Below, piece after piece: positions 16,710 through 25,434 of a stretch of DNA of 64,000 nt. Positions within the stretch are counted from its first letter, which is position 1. Each line of letters opens with the position of its first letter. Position numbers and translations under genes: made by a program. This DNA comes from Herbiconiux sp. A18JL235 (GTDB lineage Bacteria; Actinomycetota; Actinomycetes; Actinomycetales; Microbacteriaceae): contig NZ_CP162511.1 of assembly GCF_040939305.1 (NCBI RefSeq), forward strand, positions 1,736,001 through 1,800,000, written 5' to 3'. The notes under the pieces are model-generated. The model was not told the DNA's origin. It worked only from the letters and a program-made list of their open reading frames with translations, and did no database searches.

Positions 16710-17288
16710 ATGAACAAGCTCGCCAAGGGCGCGATCGCCGGAGCCGCCGGCCTTGTCCTCCTCCTCGGAGGCGCCGGAACCTTCGCCTTCTGGAACTCGA
16801 CCGCCGCCGTGACGGGCGGCACCATCAGCGCCGGAAACCTCGTCGTCACCGATGACGGAGCCGCGGGCGTCTGGACAGACCAGAACGGCGCCACCGTGAA
16901 CCTCTCGACCTACAAGATCGTGCCGGGAGACACGCTGACGTACACCGACACCCTGCTCGTCACGGCCGTCGGGCAGAACCTCGAGGCCACCCTCGGCCTC
17001 ACCTCGAACGCGATCCACACCCCGGCCTCGCCCACCGCCGCCGACACCGCGCTCGTCGGCTACCTCACCGCCAACACCACGGTCGACCTCGCCGCGAACG
17101 ACCCCGCGATCTCGGGCACCAGCCCGAACTACACCATCACCGCGGGCGCCTCCGGCATCACCGACGTGCCGGTCGTGGTCACCGTCACGGTGCCGTTCCC
17201 CTACGGCACCGCCGGCAGCAACAACGACGCGAAGCTCGGCACGGCCGTGCTCGACGACATGGCGGTCAACCTCAGCCAGATCCAGTAG
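16710..17288 (+). CDS. Alternate-type (SipW-dependent) signal peptide exported protein
   Basis: 192 residues. The N-terminus NKLAKGAIAGAAGLVLLL, then GGAGTFAFWNS and GGTISAGNLVV, matches the alternate signal peptide of TasA/camelysin-like proteins, cut by SipW-type peptidases rather than LepB. The mature part is Thr/Ala/Val-rich and beta-predicted (VVVTVTVPF), consistent with a fibre or matrix subunit. GGAAGGA at 16693-16699 fixes ATG 16710. It heads the operon that ends with the matching signal peptidase. Confidence 0.82.
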   Translation: MNKLAKGAIAGAAGLVLLLGGAGTFAFWNSTAAVTGGTISAGNLVVTDDGAAGVWTDQNGATVNLSTYKIVPGDTLTYTDTLLVTAVGQNLEATLGLTSNAIHTPASPTAADTALVGYLTANTTVDLAANDPAISGTSPNYTITAGASGITDVPVVVTVTVPFPYGTAGSNNDAKLGTAVLDDMAVNLSQIQ

Positions 17289-17307
17289 CACCCTCGAGGA
17301 GTTCTCC

Positions 17308-17901
17308 GTGACCACGGCCCACCCGCCGCGGCACGTCCGAGCCGCCCCCCGCGGGGTGGCCCGGTCGCTCGTGGCGAGGATGCTCACCGTCACCGCCGCC
17401 GTCGCTGCGGCGGTGGCGGTCGGCGTCGCCGCCTCCGGCGGCACCTACGCGTTCCTCACCGCGTCGCGCAGCACCGGCGGCGGCACCATCGCGGCGGGCA
17501 CCGCCACCCTCTCGGTGACGACCCCGCTGGCCCTGCCCACCACGGCTCTCTACCCGGGTGCGAAGGTGGCGGCAGCCGCAGTCGTGAAGAACACCGGCGA
17601 CGTGCCGCTCGTCGTGCGCGCCGCCGGCCTCACCCGCACCAGCTCGTCGACTGCCTTCTCGCAGGCCCTCGTCATCCGGGTGGGCGTGGTGAGCTCCACA
17701 GCCGCCTGCACGACTGCGGCGACGCCGAGCTGGAGCGGCACCTTCGCCGCGGCGACCACCTCCGACCTCCCGCTCACACTGGCGAAGCAGGGCAGCGGGG
17801 TGCTGTGCGTCATCGCGGAGCTGGCGACCACCGCTCCCGACGCGGCAAAGGGGCTCGCCGCCACCACGTTCACGGTGAACATCGACGGGCGTCAGCCGTG
17901 A
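17308..17901 (+). CDS. Second SipW-type secreted protein
   Basis: 197 residues. A basic N-terminus and a hydrophobic segment lead into GGTYAFLTAS and then GGGTIAAGTATLSV, the same signature as the first protein. The mature part has two pairs of cysteines and TGDVPLVVRA-like beta strands. GAGGAG at 17296-17301 is six bases before GTG 17308. It lies 19 bp after the first gene and its stop overlaps the next start (GTGA). The exact function is unknown; a minor fibre component is plausible. Confidence 0.75.
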   Translation: MTTAHPPRHVRAAPRGVARSLVARMLTVTAAVAAAVAVGVAASGGTYAFLTASRSTGGGTIAAGTATLSVTTPLALPTTALYPGAKVAAAAVVKNTGDVPLVVRAAGLTRTSSSTAFSQALVIRVGVVSSTAACTTAATPSWSGTFAAATTSDLPLTLAKQGSGVLCVIAELATTAPDAAKGLAATTFTVNIDGRQP

Positions 17902-18845
17902 GCGGCGGCCGGATGCTCCGCCTCACGTTCGGCGTGTTCGCCCTCGTGTTCCTCCTCGGCGCCACCCACCTCGGCGCCGCTGCGCTCTGGTCGGCGGCCC
18001 CGGTTCCGCTCGCCGCCACCGTGAACGCGGCCACAGCGACGGTGAGCGCGAGCGGGGGGAGCGGCACGACCTTCGAGTACAAGTTCAGCACCGCCACGCT
18101 CCCGCCCAACCAGACCCCGGCGATCGTGCCGTTCACCTTCCAGAACACGGGAACGTCGCCGCTCGCCTTCGCCGTGGGCGTCACCACCAGCGGAACCCTC
18201 TCGGCAGCCAACGTGTCGCTGACCTATTGGCTCGGAACAGGTGCCGCGGGCGTGTGCGCATCATCCGTCCCCGGCACGGGGACCTCGGTCGGCACCCTCG
18301 CCTCGACCCCGTCGCTGCCGAGTGCCTTCTCGGCGGTCGCGCCAGGCACCACCCTCACCCTGTGCGCCGCCACCAAGCTCTCCACGACCGTCGCGCAGTC
18401 GCAGGGGCAGTCGCTCACGGCGAGCTTCGCCCTCACCGGAACCGCGGGCCTCTGGACGGCGACCGCCGGCACCACGCCAGGCTTCACCCAGAGCGTCTAC
18501 CGCATCGGGCCGCCCACCGCCCTGCAGTGCGCCAACGTCACCATCATCGGCGTCGGCGACGTCGCCCGGTTCTCCTGGGCGCAGGTGCCCTCGGCGACGA
18601 GTTACACCGTGAGCCGCACCGTGTCGGGCACCACCACCGTCATCACCACGGTGGCGCAGCCCTCGGGCTCCACCCGGCCCCAGGTCGACATCGGCTCGCT
18701 GCAGCTCGGGCTCTCGACCGTGCTGACGGCAGGGAGCATCCCGATCACCATCACGGCGAACGAGACCACCTACGGCACCACGTCGACCGCGGTGACCCGC
18801 AACGCGAACTACAGCGTGCTGCTCAACGTGACGTGCGGCACATGA
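17898..18845 (+). CDS. Third secreted protein of the export operon
   Basis: 315 residues. The signal region (LRLTFGVFALVFLLGATHLGA) runs into ALWSAAPVPLAATVNAATATV, a weaker version of the SipW pattern. The rest is Ser/Thr/Ala-rich and repetitive, with a fibronectin-like stretch near residues 215-245 (FSWAQVPSATSYTVSR) that could bind glycan or protein. Four cysteines are scattered. Start and stop overlap the neighbours (GTGA, ATGA). No enzymatic motif was found. Confidence 0.7.
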   Translation: MSGGRMLRLTFGVFALVFLLGATHLGAAALWSAAPVPLAATVNAATATVSASGGSGTTFEYKFSTATLPPNQTPAIVPFTFQNTGTSPLAFAVGVTTSGTLSAANVSLTYWLGTGAAGVCASSVPGTGTSVGTLASTPSLPSAFSAVAPGTTLTLCAATKLSTTVAQSQGQSLTASFALTGTAGLWTATAGTTPGFTQSVYRIGPPTALQCANVTIIGVGDVARFSWAQVPSATSYTVSRTVSGTTTVITTVAQPSGSTRPQVDIGSLQLGLSTVLTAGSIPITITANETTYGTTSTAVTRNANYSVLLNVTCGT

Positions 18846-19699
18846 CGGACGAGCGGATGCGCGGGGCGCGCGGCACGCTGCTGACGGGCGTGCTGGTGGC
18901 GGGGGCGCTCGTCCCGCTCGCTCTGCTGCTCACGGCCGGCGGGCAGAAGGCAGCGGCCGCGACGACGACGACCGAGCCCGGGGTGGAGGTGAGCTCCGAC
19001 GGCACGCGCTTCTCGGGCAGCCTCGACCTCCCGCTGTTCGAGTCCACGCCGACGGTCGTGCCCGGCGACAGCGTCGCCCGCACGCTCTGGGTGCGGAACG
19101 CGGGCGAGCTGCCCGGGGTGCTGCGGCTCAGCGTCGTCGACGGGTGGTGGACGAGCGATGCGTTCGCCGACGAGCTGCTGCTGTCGGCGGAGGCCGGGCA
19201 CGCGCTGTCCGGGGCCGTCGCGGACTCCGGGGCCGGGTCGCCCGACACCGTGGCCGTGCCGCTCACCCGCGGTGGCGAGTGCGCCGTGTTGCTCTCCGGT
19301 GGGGTGCTCGAGCCGGGAGGCACCGTTGCTGTGCGGGTGGCGGTGACCTTCGCGGCCTCGGCCACGGGGCGCACCGGTCACGACGCCCACGCCGGCTTCG
19401 ACCTCGTGGCGGGGCTGCGCGATCCCTCCGACCCCGACGCCGACGCTGACGGGTGCTCGGGCGGGGCCGTCGTCTCCGCCCTTCCCGACCGCCCCTCTGC
19501 GGGGGCCGGCGACCCGATCGCGGCCACCGGGTTCGGAGCCGTGGCGCTGGCGATGGCGGGGTCGGTGGGGGTGGTCGCGGGCGCCGCAGCTCTCGCCTCG
19601 GTGCGGCGACGGCGTCGCGCCTCCACCGCCCGGCCCGCCGAGCATCCGGAATCGGCGGAGCACCCCGGGCCGCCCGGGCGCGCGGAGGCATCGCCGTGA
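18842..19699 (+). CDS. Fourth exported protein with C-terminal wall-anchor signal
   Basis: 285 residues. It has an N-terminal signal segment and a beta-rich domain with PTVVPGDSVARTLWVRNAGE, as in surface adhesin/TasA-like modules. The C-terminus is IAATG, a hydrophobic helix and RRRRR, which looks like a variant sortase sorting signal. It may hold the assembly to the cell wall. It overlaps the genes on both sides by 4 bp, so its expression is coupled to the signal peptidase. Confidence 0.72.
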   Translation: MTDERMRGARGTLLTGVLVAGALVPLALLLTAGGQKAAAATTTTEPGVEVSSDGTRFSGSLDLPLFESTPTVVPGDSVARTLWVRNAGELPGVLRLSVVDGWWTSDAFADELLLSAEAGHALSGAVADSGAGSPDTVAVPLTRGGECAVLLSGGVLEPGGTVAVRVAVTFAASATGRTGHDAHAGFDLVAGLRDPSDPDADADGCSGGAVVSALPDRPSAGAGDPIAATGFGAVALAMAGSVGVVAGAAALASVRRRRRASTARPAEHPESAEHPGPPGRAEASP

Positions 19700-20319
19700 C
19701 CGGCGCGCCGGCTGTCACCGGGGCCAGGCACCGGGCCCTGCCACCGGCGAGACACCGTGCCGAGGGCGCGGCCGGACGCGCGTCGCCGTCGCTGCTCCAC
19801 TACCTGGGTGTCGCCCTCAGCGCCGCGTCGCTGGTGCTCGTGCTGATGCTGGCGGTGCTCACCATCCTCCTTCCGCTCCTCGTCGGAGGCCGGGCGCTCA
19901 CCGTGCTCACCTCGTCGATGGAGCCCGGGTTCCCTCCCGGAACCCTCGTCGTGGTGCGGCCGATGCCGGCGGAAGAGATCCGCCTGGGCGACGTGCTGAC
20001 CTACCAGATCGAGTCGGGGAGGCCCGGGGTCGTCAGCCATCGCGTCGTCGAGAAATCGACCAGCTCACGGGGCGAGATCGAGTTCGTCACGAAGGGCGAC
20101 AACAACGATGCCGCCGACGAGAAGCCGGTGCGCGAGGTGCAGGTGGTGGGCACGCTCTGGTACAGCATCCCGTTGCTCGGCTGGGTGAACCAGGCGGTGA
20201 ACGGCGAGGCGCGCTCGGTGATCGTGCCGGTGGCGGTGACGCTGCTGTTCGGGTACGCCGGGTGGATGCTGGTGTCGGCGGTCGTCGACCGTCGAAAAGA
20301 GGGTCGTCGCTCGCGCTAA
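19696..20319 (+). CDS. SipW-like (ER-type) signal peptidase I
   Basis: 207 residues, family S26. Ser74 in TSSMEP is the nucleophile. The general base position is His115 in VVSHRVVE rather than the Lys of LepB, the defining feature of SipW/archaeal/ER-type peptidases. GDNND follows at residue 134. Transmembrane helices lie at both ends. GTG 19696 overlaps the previous stop. Its place at the end of the operon indicates that it cleaves the alternate signal peptides of the upstream products. Confidence 0.88.
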   Translation: MTGAPAVTGARHRALPPARHRAEGAAGRASPSLLHYLGVALSAASLVLVLMLAVLTILLPLLVGGRALTVLTSSMEPGFPPGTLVVVRPMPAEEIRLGDVLTYQIESGRPGVVSHRVVEKSTSSRGEIEFVTKGDNNDAADEKPVREVQVVGTLWYSIPLLGWVNQAVNGEARSVIVPVAVTLLFGYAGWMLVSAVVDRRKEGRRSR

Positions 20320-20331
20320 GATTCCCGAGCC

Positions 20332-22572
20332 ATGAAGTCTCAGGTTCGTCACGACATCCAGGGGCTCAGGGCCCTCGCCGTCATCGCCGTCATTCTCGAC
20401 CACGTGCTCGGGTGGCCCTCCGGGGGCTTCGTCGGCGTCGACGTCTTCTTCGTGCTCTCCGGGTTCCTCATCACCGGTCTGCTGCTGCGCGAGGCCGAAC
20501 GCGACGGCCGGGTATCGCTCACCGGCTTCTTCGGCAGGAGGGTGCGACGCATCGCGCCGGCCGCGGTGCTCGTGCTCGTCGCCACCACGGTCACGGCGTG
20601 GTTCCTGTTCAATCAGCCGAGGTTCTGGAGCACGGTGGGAGACGCCGTCTCGGCTCTGCTGCTGGTGTCGAACTGGCGCTTCGCCGCCGAAGGCACCGAC
20701 TACTTCTCGGCGGGCGACGCCGTGTCGCCGCTGCAGCACTTCTGGACGCTGTCGGTCGAGGAGCAGTTCTACCTGGTGTGGCCCCTCATCGTGCTCATCG
20801 TGGTGGCGGTCGTGCTGGGCAGGCCGTCGGGCGCGGGGGCCCCGACGGGCCGGTCGCGGCTCCGGCCCACCCTCGGCGTGGTGCTCGCCGTCGTGGTCGT
20901 CGCCTCCTTCGTCTTCGCTCTCTGGCAGAGCAGCGCCGCGCCCACCACGGCGTACTTCTCGACTCTCACCCGTGTCTGGGAGCTCGGAGCCGGAGGCCTG
21001 CTCGCTGTGGCGGCGCCACTGTTCGCGACGATGCCGTTCGGCGCCCGGGTGCTGCTCGGCTGGGCGGGTCTGGCCGGGGTCGTGGCCTCGATGCTGCTCA
21101 TCGACTCGTCGCTCGCGTTCCCCGGCCCCTGGGCGGCTGCCCCGGTGCTCGCCACCGTCGCCGTGGTGGTGGCGGGAATCGCGCCCGCCGGCTCGACCGC
21201 CGGCGCACAGCGGCACCTCGTTCCGATCGTCAACCCCGTCACCACCTTCGTGGGCGACGTGTCGTACTCGCTGTACCTCTGGCACTTCCCGGTGCTGGTG
21301 TTCGTCACCCTGCTGCTGCCGGCCTCCCTCGAGACGACCCTCGTGGTGCTGGGGCTGGTGCTCGTGGTCGCACTGCTGTCGTACTTCCTCGTCGAACAGC
21401 CGCTGCACCGCGCCCCGCAGTCGCCGCGCGGCACCGCATCGGAGGAGCGGTCGAAGGCCTGGCAGGAGTGGCGCGACCGCTTCGGCGCGCAAGCCATGCT
21501 CTCGGGCGCCGCCCTGGTCGTGCTCGTCATCGCCGCGACGGTCGTGGTGCAGCTCGGGGTGAAGGGCGAGGGGCCGCTCGCCGCCCTTCTGCCGAGCGCC
21601 CCCGTGGTGCAGACCCCCGACGCGCCGGCCCCGGATGCTGCGGCCGGCTCACCGGGCGACAAGGGCCAGCCGGGTGGCGAGACCGACGCAGGGTCGGGCG
21701 AGGCGCAGGCACCGGCATCCGTGAACCCGGAGGACGAGTTGCAGGCCCAGCTCTATGCGGCAGCGGCGGCCACGGCCTGGCCCGGCGACCTCTCGCCTTC
21801 GCTCGATCAGGCCATCTCCGACAACTCCAGCCACAACCCGGCACGCGACTGCTTCACCCCCGGCCCGACCCCCGACGCCGGCGCGTGCACGTGGGGGAGC
21901 GGCGACGCACCCGACCACCTCTACCTCGTCGGCGACTCCACCGCATTGTCGTACGCACCCGCGTTCAAGGCGCTCGCCGAACAGAGCGGCGGCCGGTGGC
22001 GGGTGACGGCGATCGGGCTGTACGGCTGCCGCTTCACGCAGGTGGCGGTGCAGAACGACGGCGACGGTGTCATGCAATGGTGCGAGCAGCGCAAAGCCGA
22101 CGTGCGGGCGATGATCGCCGCCGACCAGCCGCGCCTGGTCGTGATGTCGAACGCCTACGCGCTCGGGAACACGCCCGACCGCCGTCCGCTCTCGACGACC
22201 GACCTCGTCGCATCGACCCTGGCCGAGGCGGCCTCCTACCAGGTGCCCGGACGTGTGGTGCAGCTCGCACCCCCTCCGCTCGGGGCGAACCTCGGCGCCT
22301 GCTACTCGCCCGTCACCAGCCCGCAGAACTGCATGACAGGCATCGATCAGGCCTGGTACGACTTCGAGTCGGCGACCCGAGCCGCCCTCGCCGCGGCGGG
22401 CACCGGCGACCACTACGTGAGTTCGCTCGGCTTCAGCTGCGCCCAGGGGTATTGTCCGGCGTTCGCGGGCACGGTGCCCACCCGCTACGACCAGGTGCAC
22501 CTCACCCCGGCGTACGCGGAGAAGGTCGCCCCGTCCATCCGATGGGAGCTCGCGGCGCAGGGCCTGTTCTGA
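20332..22572 (+). CDS. OafA-type acyltransferase 3 with C-terminal SGNH domain
   Basis: 746 residues. About ten transmembrane helices form the acyltransferase-3 domain (RHDIQGLRALAVIAVILDH, FFVLSGFLITG, FWTLSVEEQFYLVWP). After a Pro/Ala-rich linker comes an SGNH-hydrolase-like domain with GDSTALSY and a late DQVHLT motif. Such enzymes O-acetylate cell-envelope glycans. The start has a -10-like TAAGAT nine bases upstream that overlaps the previous stop and no RBS. It may decorate the polymers made by the 4-8 kb cluster; that is inference. Confidence 0.9.
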   Translation: MKSQVRHDIQGLRALAVIAVILDHVLGWPSGGFVGVDVFFVLSGFLITGLLLREAERDGRVSLTGFFGRRVRRIAPAAVLVLVATTVTAWFLFNQPRFWSTVGDAVSALLLVSNWRFAAEGTDYFSAGDAVSPLQHFWTLSVEEQFYLVWPLIVLIVVAVVLGRPSGAGAPTGRSRLRPTLGVVLAVVVVASFVFALWQSSAAPTTAYFSTLTRVWELGAGGLLAVAAPLFATMPFGARVLLGWAGLAGVVASMLLIDSSLAFPGPWAAAPVLATVAVVVAGIAPAGSTAGAQRHLVPIVNPVTTFVGDVSYSLYLWHFPVLVFVTLLLPASLETTLVVLGLVLVVALLSYFLVEQPLHRAPQSPRGTASEERSKAWQEWRDRFGAQAMLSGAALVVLVIAATVVVQLGVKGEGPLAALLPSAPVVQTPDAPAPDAAAGSPGDKGQPGGETDAGSGEAQAPASVNPEDELQAQLYAAAAATAWPGDLSPSLDQAISDNSSHNPARDCFTPGPTPDAGACTWGSGDAPDHLYLVGDSTALSYAPAFKALAEQSGGRWRVTAIGLYGCRFTQVAVQNDGDGVMQWCEQRKADVRAMIAADQPRLVVMSNAYALGNTPDRRPLSTTDLVASTLAEAASYQVPGRVVQLAPPPLGANLGACYSPVTSPQNCMTGIDQAWYDFESATRAALAAAGTGDHYVSSLGFSCAQGYCPAFAGTVPTRYDQVHLTPAYAEKVAPSIRWELAAQGLF

Positions 22573-22604
22573 GGTAGCTGTGCCTCTGAGGCTCGCGGGC
22601 GGGG

Positions 22605-23366
22605 TCAGTGCGGGGCGGTGCCGTTGCGGCGGGCGGCGCGGCGTTCGCGGCGGGACAGGCGCGACCATTCCTCCTCGGCACGGACTCGAGCGAGCTCCGA
22701 CTCGCGACGGCGCTCGTCGCGGCGGGAGGCCCAGGCCTCGACCTCGGCATCGATGTCGCGGGTGGGGGTCACGACGGGAGGGCCGCCGAGGAGCTGGCGG
22801 CGGGCCTCGACGACGCGACGGTTGAAGTCGGTGAGAACCTCGCGCACCTCGTGCTCGGTGCCGAGGGTGTCGAGGCGGGCATCCAGCTCGGCGTGCTCGG
22901 TGCGCAGCGTCAGCGCGGGCGGGCCGAGACCGGTGAGGCGTTCGCGTTCGATCTTCTGACGGATCCACCAGTCGGGGTCGTACGTGCGGCCGAGACCGGC
23001 GAGCGGTTTGCCGGCCCCGGGGAGGTCGTCGAAGTCGCCGCGCCGCATGGCCTGCGTGATGGCGATCTCGACGATCGCCGCCCGCTGCTCCATCGTGGGG
23101 GCGCCCGCATCGGCCTCGTCGTCGGCCGAACGGCCCGCGGTGCCGAGCCCGGCTCCGGCCCGCGCGTCGTGGTGCGTCGGGTTCTCGCTGCCGGCGCCGT
23201 GCACGCCGTCGACCTTCGCGTTGTCGCGATGAGGGCCGTCCCCGTGCGCGCTGTCGCCGCGCACAGCATCGCCGGACACCTGATCGCCGCCGACAGGTGT
23301 GACCTGCTGCGAGCGATAGCGGGCGGCGCTCAGTCTCGCGTCGCTCAGCGGCCTGCGTCTCACCAT
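22605..23366 (-). CDS. DUF1992 (DnaJC28-like) protein
   Basis: 253 residues. The first about 85 are a variable Asp/Gly/His-rich stretch. The DUF1992 core is clear: AITQAMRRGDFDDLPGAGKP, then YDPDWWIRQKIERE. The C-terminus is highly charged (RRDERRRESELARVRAEEEWSRL) and probably a coiled coil. Its biochemical role is unknown. The mRNA is probably leaderless, and the gene follows the nuclease-like gene after 9 bp. Confidence 0.8.
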   Translation of the reverse strand: MVRRRPLSDARLSAARYRSQQVTPVGGDQVSGDAVRGDSAHGDGPHRDNAKVDGVHGAGSENPTHHDARAGAGLGTAGRSADDEADAGAPTMEQRAAIVEIAITQAMRRGDFDDLPGAGKPLAGLGRTYDPDWWIRQKIERERLTGLGPPALTLRTEHAELDARLDTLGTEHEVREVLTDFNRRVVEARRQLLGGPPVVTPTRDIDAEVEAWASRRDERRRESELARVRAEEEWSRLSRRERRAARRNGTAPH

Positions 23367-23378
23367 GGATCCAGCCTA
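23367..23378 (-). promoter_or_regulatory. Leaderless-type -10 box (TAGGCT + 6 nt), DUF1992 gene
   Basis: On the minus strand TAGGCT is six bases before ATG 23366, and it overlaps the stop of the upstream gene. Confidence 0.6.
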
Positions 23379-24671
23379 GGCACCATCTCCCGGCGTCCGC
23401 TCCGAGCCGGGCTCGCGGAGATAGGCGTCGACCAGGAAGGGGCCGCGCACCTCGCGCAGCCGGTCGAGCAGGCGATCGACGAGCCGCGCCGAGACCCCCG
23501 CCGCCTCGATGTCGTGCTCGCCGAGCAGCGGCAGGGAACCGCAGCGGATGCGCACCACCTCCCACCCCACAGCGCGCAACAGGCGGTCTTTGCGCCGGTC
23601 GACGTCGAGGCGGGAGCCGAGGTGCTCGAGACCGAAACGACCCGGGGTGTCGAACTCCACCGCCACCGCGAGCTCGGCGAGCACGAAGTCGGGCCACACC
23701 TCGTGTCTACCGAAGAAGGGCTGGCGCACGGCGACGGCGTTGAGGCCCAGGTCGAGGTCGACCCGGCGGCCGAGGCGCTGACGCAGCTCGGCCTCGGCGG
23801 CCGAGGCCGGCTTCGGGGCCCGGGCGCTCCAGAAGGCCTGGCCCGGTGCGCGCACCACGGGTGCCTCGTCGATGACCGCTCCCGATGACTCGAGCCACTC
23901 GATGCTCCCCGGGACGGATGCGGAGGGGCTCGGCGTGGGGCTCTGCACGCGCGGTGGCGACGGAGGCCCACCCCGGCTGGCCGATCCGCCGCTGCGTGAC
24001 AGGGGTGCTCGTCGTCGGCTCTCGGTCGACAGGGCACGCTGTGCAGCCAGTCCGGAGCCGGGGCTCGCGTGCGACGACGGAAGGCCCGTGGCCGCCCGTC
24101 GTCGGCGCGGAGGTGGAGTCTGAGGGGCCGCTCTCTGCGTGGTGGCCGGGCCGACCGGGTGGTGCATCGGCGCGGGAGCCTTCTCGGCGACGGGCGGCTT
24201 GGCGGGGGCGATGCGCGGAGGGTTCGCGAGCAGCGTGCAGAGGGTGCACCACACCGATCGGCGCCGCACCCCGCCGCCCGGCCGGCTGCGCTGCTCGGCG
24301 GGGGTGGCGATGAAGTAGTGACCCACCTCGCATTGCCAGGTGAGGTACACGTCGGCGGCGGGCGGGATCTGGGTGAGCGTGATGCCTCGATTGAGGTCGG
24401 GGTGGTACTGCCGCTTGAGCACCGCGTAGGGCGCCCAGGCCTCGCGGTAGCTCCCCACCGGATAGGGCACCTCGACCCCTTTGGAGCGCTGCCTTCTGCT
24501 CCACCAGGCCTCGATGTTCTCCGGCACGACCGTCGGCTCCCGTCTCTCGGTGACGCCTCCGCGCCCTCCCGCGCGACGATAGCCGCGGCCACCGACATCC
24601 GCCCTCGCCGCGTCCGGACGGGCCGCCGCGCACGGTCGGGCCGCCGTGTCGGTGGCGGCGGGTAGCGTCAC
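23376..24671 (-). CDS. Zinc-ribbon protein with VSR/DUF559-like endonuclease fold
   Basis: Up to 431 residues. Residues about 105-155 form a zinc ribbon (WQCEVGH, then CTLC) of the kind found with GIY-YIG or VSR-like proteins. A disordered Pro/Ala/Arg linker (about 160-270) follows. The C-terminal domain shows an endonuclease pattern, WPDFVLAELAVAVEFD, then RRKDRLLRAVGWEVVRIRCG, as in DUF559/VSR nucleases. GTG 24671 is the longest start; GTG 24527 (PENIEAWW) is an alternative with a more family-like N-terminus. It is divergent from another zinc-finger nuclease-like gene. Confidence 0.68.
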   Translation of the reverse strand: MTLPAATDTAARPCAAARPDAARADVGGRGYRRAGGRGGVTERREPTVVPENIEAWWSRRQRSKGVEVPYPVGSYREAWAPYAVLKRQYHPDLNRGITLTQIPPAADVYLTWQCEVGHYFIATPAEQRSRPGGGVRRRSVWCTLCTLLANPPRIAPAKPPVAEKAPAPMHHPVGPATTQRAAPQTPPPRRRRAATGLPSSHASPGSGLAAQRALSTESRRRAPLSRSGGSASRGGPPSPPRVQSPTPSPSASVPGSIEWLESSGAVIDEAPVVRAPGQAFWSARAPKPASAAEAELRQRLGRRVDLDLGLNAVAVRQPFFGRHEVWPDFVLAELAVAVEFDTPGRFGLEHLGSRLDVDRRKDRLLRAVGWEVVRIRCGSLPLLGEHDIEAAGVSARLVDRLLDRLREVRGPFLVDAYLREPGSERTPGDGA

Positions 24672-24678
24672 CCCGACG

Positions 24679-24685
24679 AAGGAGA
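24679..24685 (+). promoter_or_regulatory. Ribosome-binding site GAAGGAG
   Basis: It lies four bases before ATG 24690 and decides that start. A TAGCGT at 24663-24668 could be the -10 box, so this gene has a short leader. Confidence 0.5.
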
Positions 24686-24689
24686 TGCG

Positions 24690-25295
24690 ATGACCGCCCC
24701 CACCGAGACCGACGAACCGCGCTGCGGCGTCGTCGAGCTCTCACTCGACGCGACCGTCTCGGCGGCGTGCGGCGCTCCCGGCGACCCGGTGGGCGCATCC
24801 GCCGGTCTCGTGCTGTGCCGCCGGCACCTGCTGCTCGCCCACGAGGCGGTGCTGGGGGAGGTGGGGGTCACCGACCCGTTGCCCTCGCCGTGCATCGCCT
24901 GCGGGTCGAGGCTCGGGGTGCGGTACCCGTCGGGCTGGCTGTGCGCGGTGTGCGAGTGGCGGCACGGCGAGATCCCCGACGACGACGTGGCTCCTGTGCG
25001 GGTCGACGTCGTCTACTACCTCGCCTCGCGCGGGCTGGTGAAGATCGGTACCTCCTCCAACCCGCGCGCCCGGCTGGCGCAGATCGCCCACGAGGAGCTG
25101 CTCGCCTTCGAGCGCGGCGGCCGCGCGCTCGAGCAGCGTCGGCACCGCGAGTTCGCCGCCTGCCGCGCGGGCCGCGAGTGGTTCGAGCGGGCCCCCGAGC
25201 TCCTCGAGCACATCGAGGGGCTCCGCGCCGAGCAAGTCGACCCGTGGGAGCTCCACGCCCGCTGGCGGAGCGAAGCGCTCGCCCGCCGCGGCTGA
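24690..25295 (+). CDS. Zinc-finger protein with GIY-YIG (T5orf172/MUG113-like) nuclease domain
   Basis: 201 residues. The N-terminal half has Cys/His pairs (RCGVV, ACGAP, LCRRHLL) and a CxxC...CxxC ribbon (PCIACG, WLCAVCEW). The C-terminal half shows VVYYLASRGLVKIGTSSNPRARL, the GIY...YIG...R pattern of the T5orf172/MUG113 branch, followed by ALEQRRHREFAACRAGREWF with the conserved His and Glu. It is probably a nuclease or DNA-binding protein. It is divergent from the VSR-like gene, and the pair may work together. Confidence 0.68.
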   Translation: MTAPTETDEPRCGVVELSLDATVSAACGAPGDPVGASAGLVLCRRHLLLAHEAVLGEVGVTDPLPSPCIACGSRLGVRYPSGWLCAVCEWRHGEIPDDDVAPVRVDVVYYLASRGLVKIGTSSNPRARLAQIAHEELLAFERGGRALEQRRHREFAACRAGREWFERAPELLEHIEGLRAEQVDPWELHARWRSEALARRG

Positions 25296-25434
25296 GCGCG
25301 TCGCGGCTGGGCGTGCCACCCTCCGCCCGCCGCCGAGCGACCCCGGCCACCGCGCGCCCGCGCCCGGCACCCCCACCCGCGTCGCGCATCCGGTGGCGCC
25401 ACGCGCCCGGCTGCGGCTGGGGAGTGCGCACCCC

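Noticed and set aside
16553..16855. Small ORF with MHHQLCDECRARV before the export operon
   Set aside because: It runs out of frame through the start of the first export gene, has only one CxxC and turns into Arg-rich shadow sequence.
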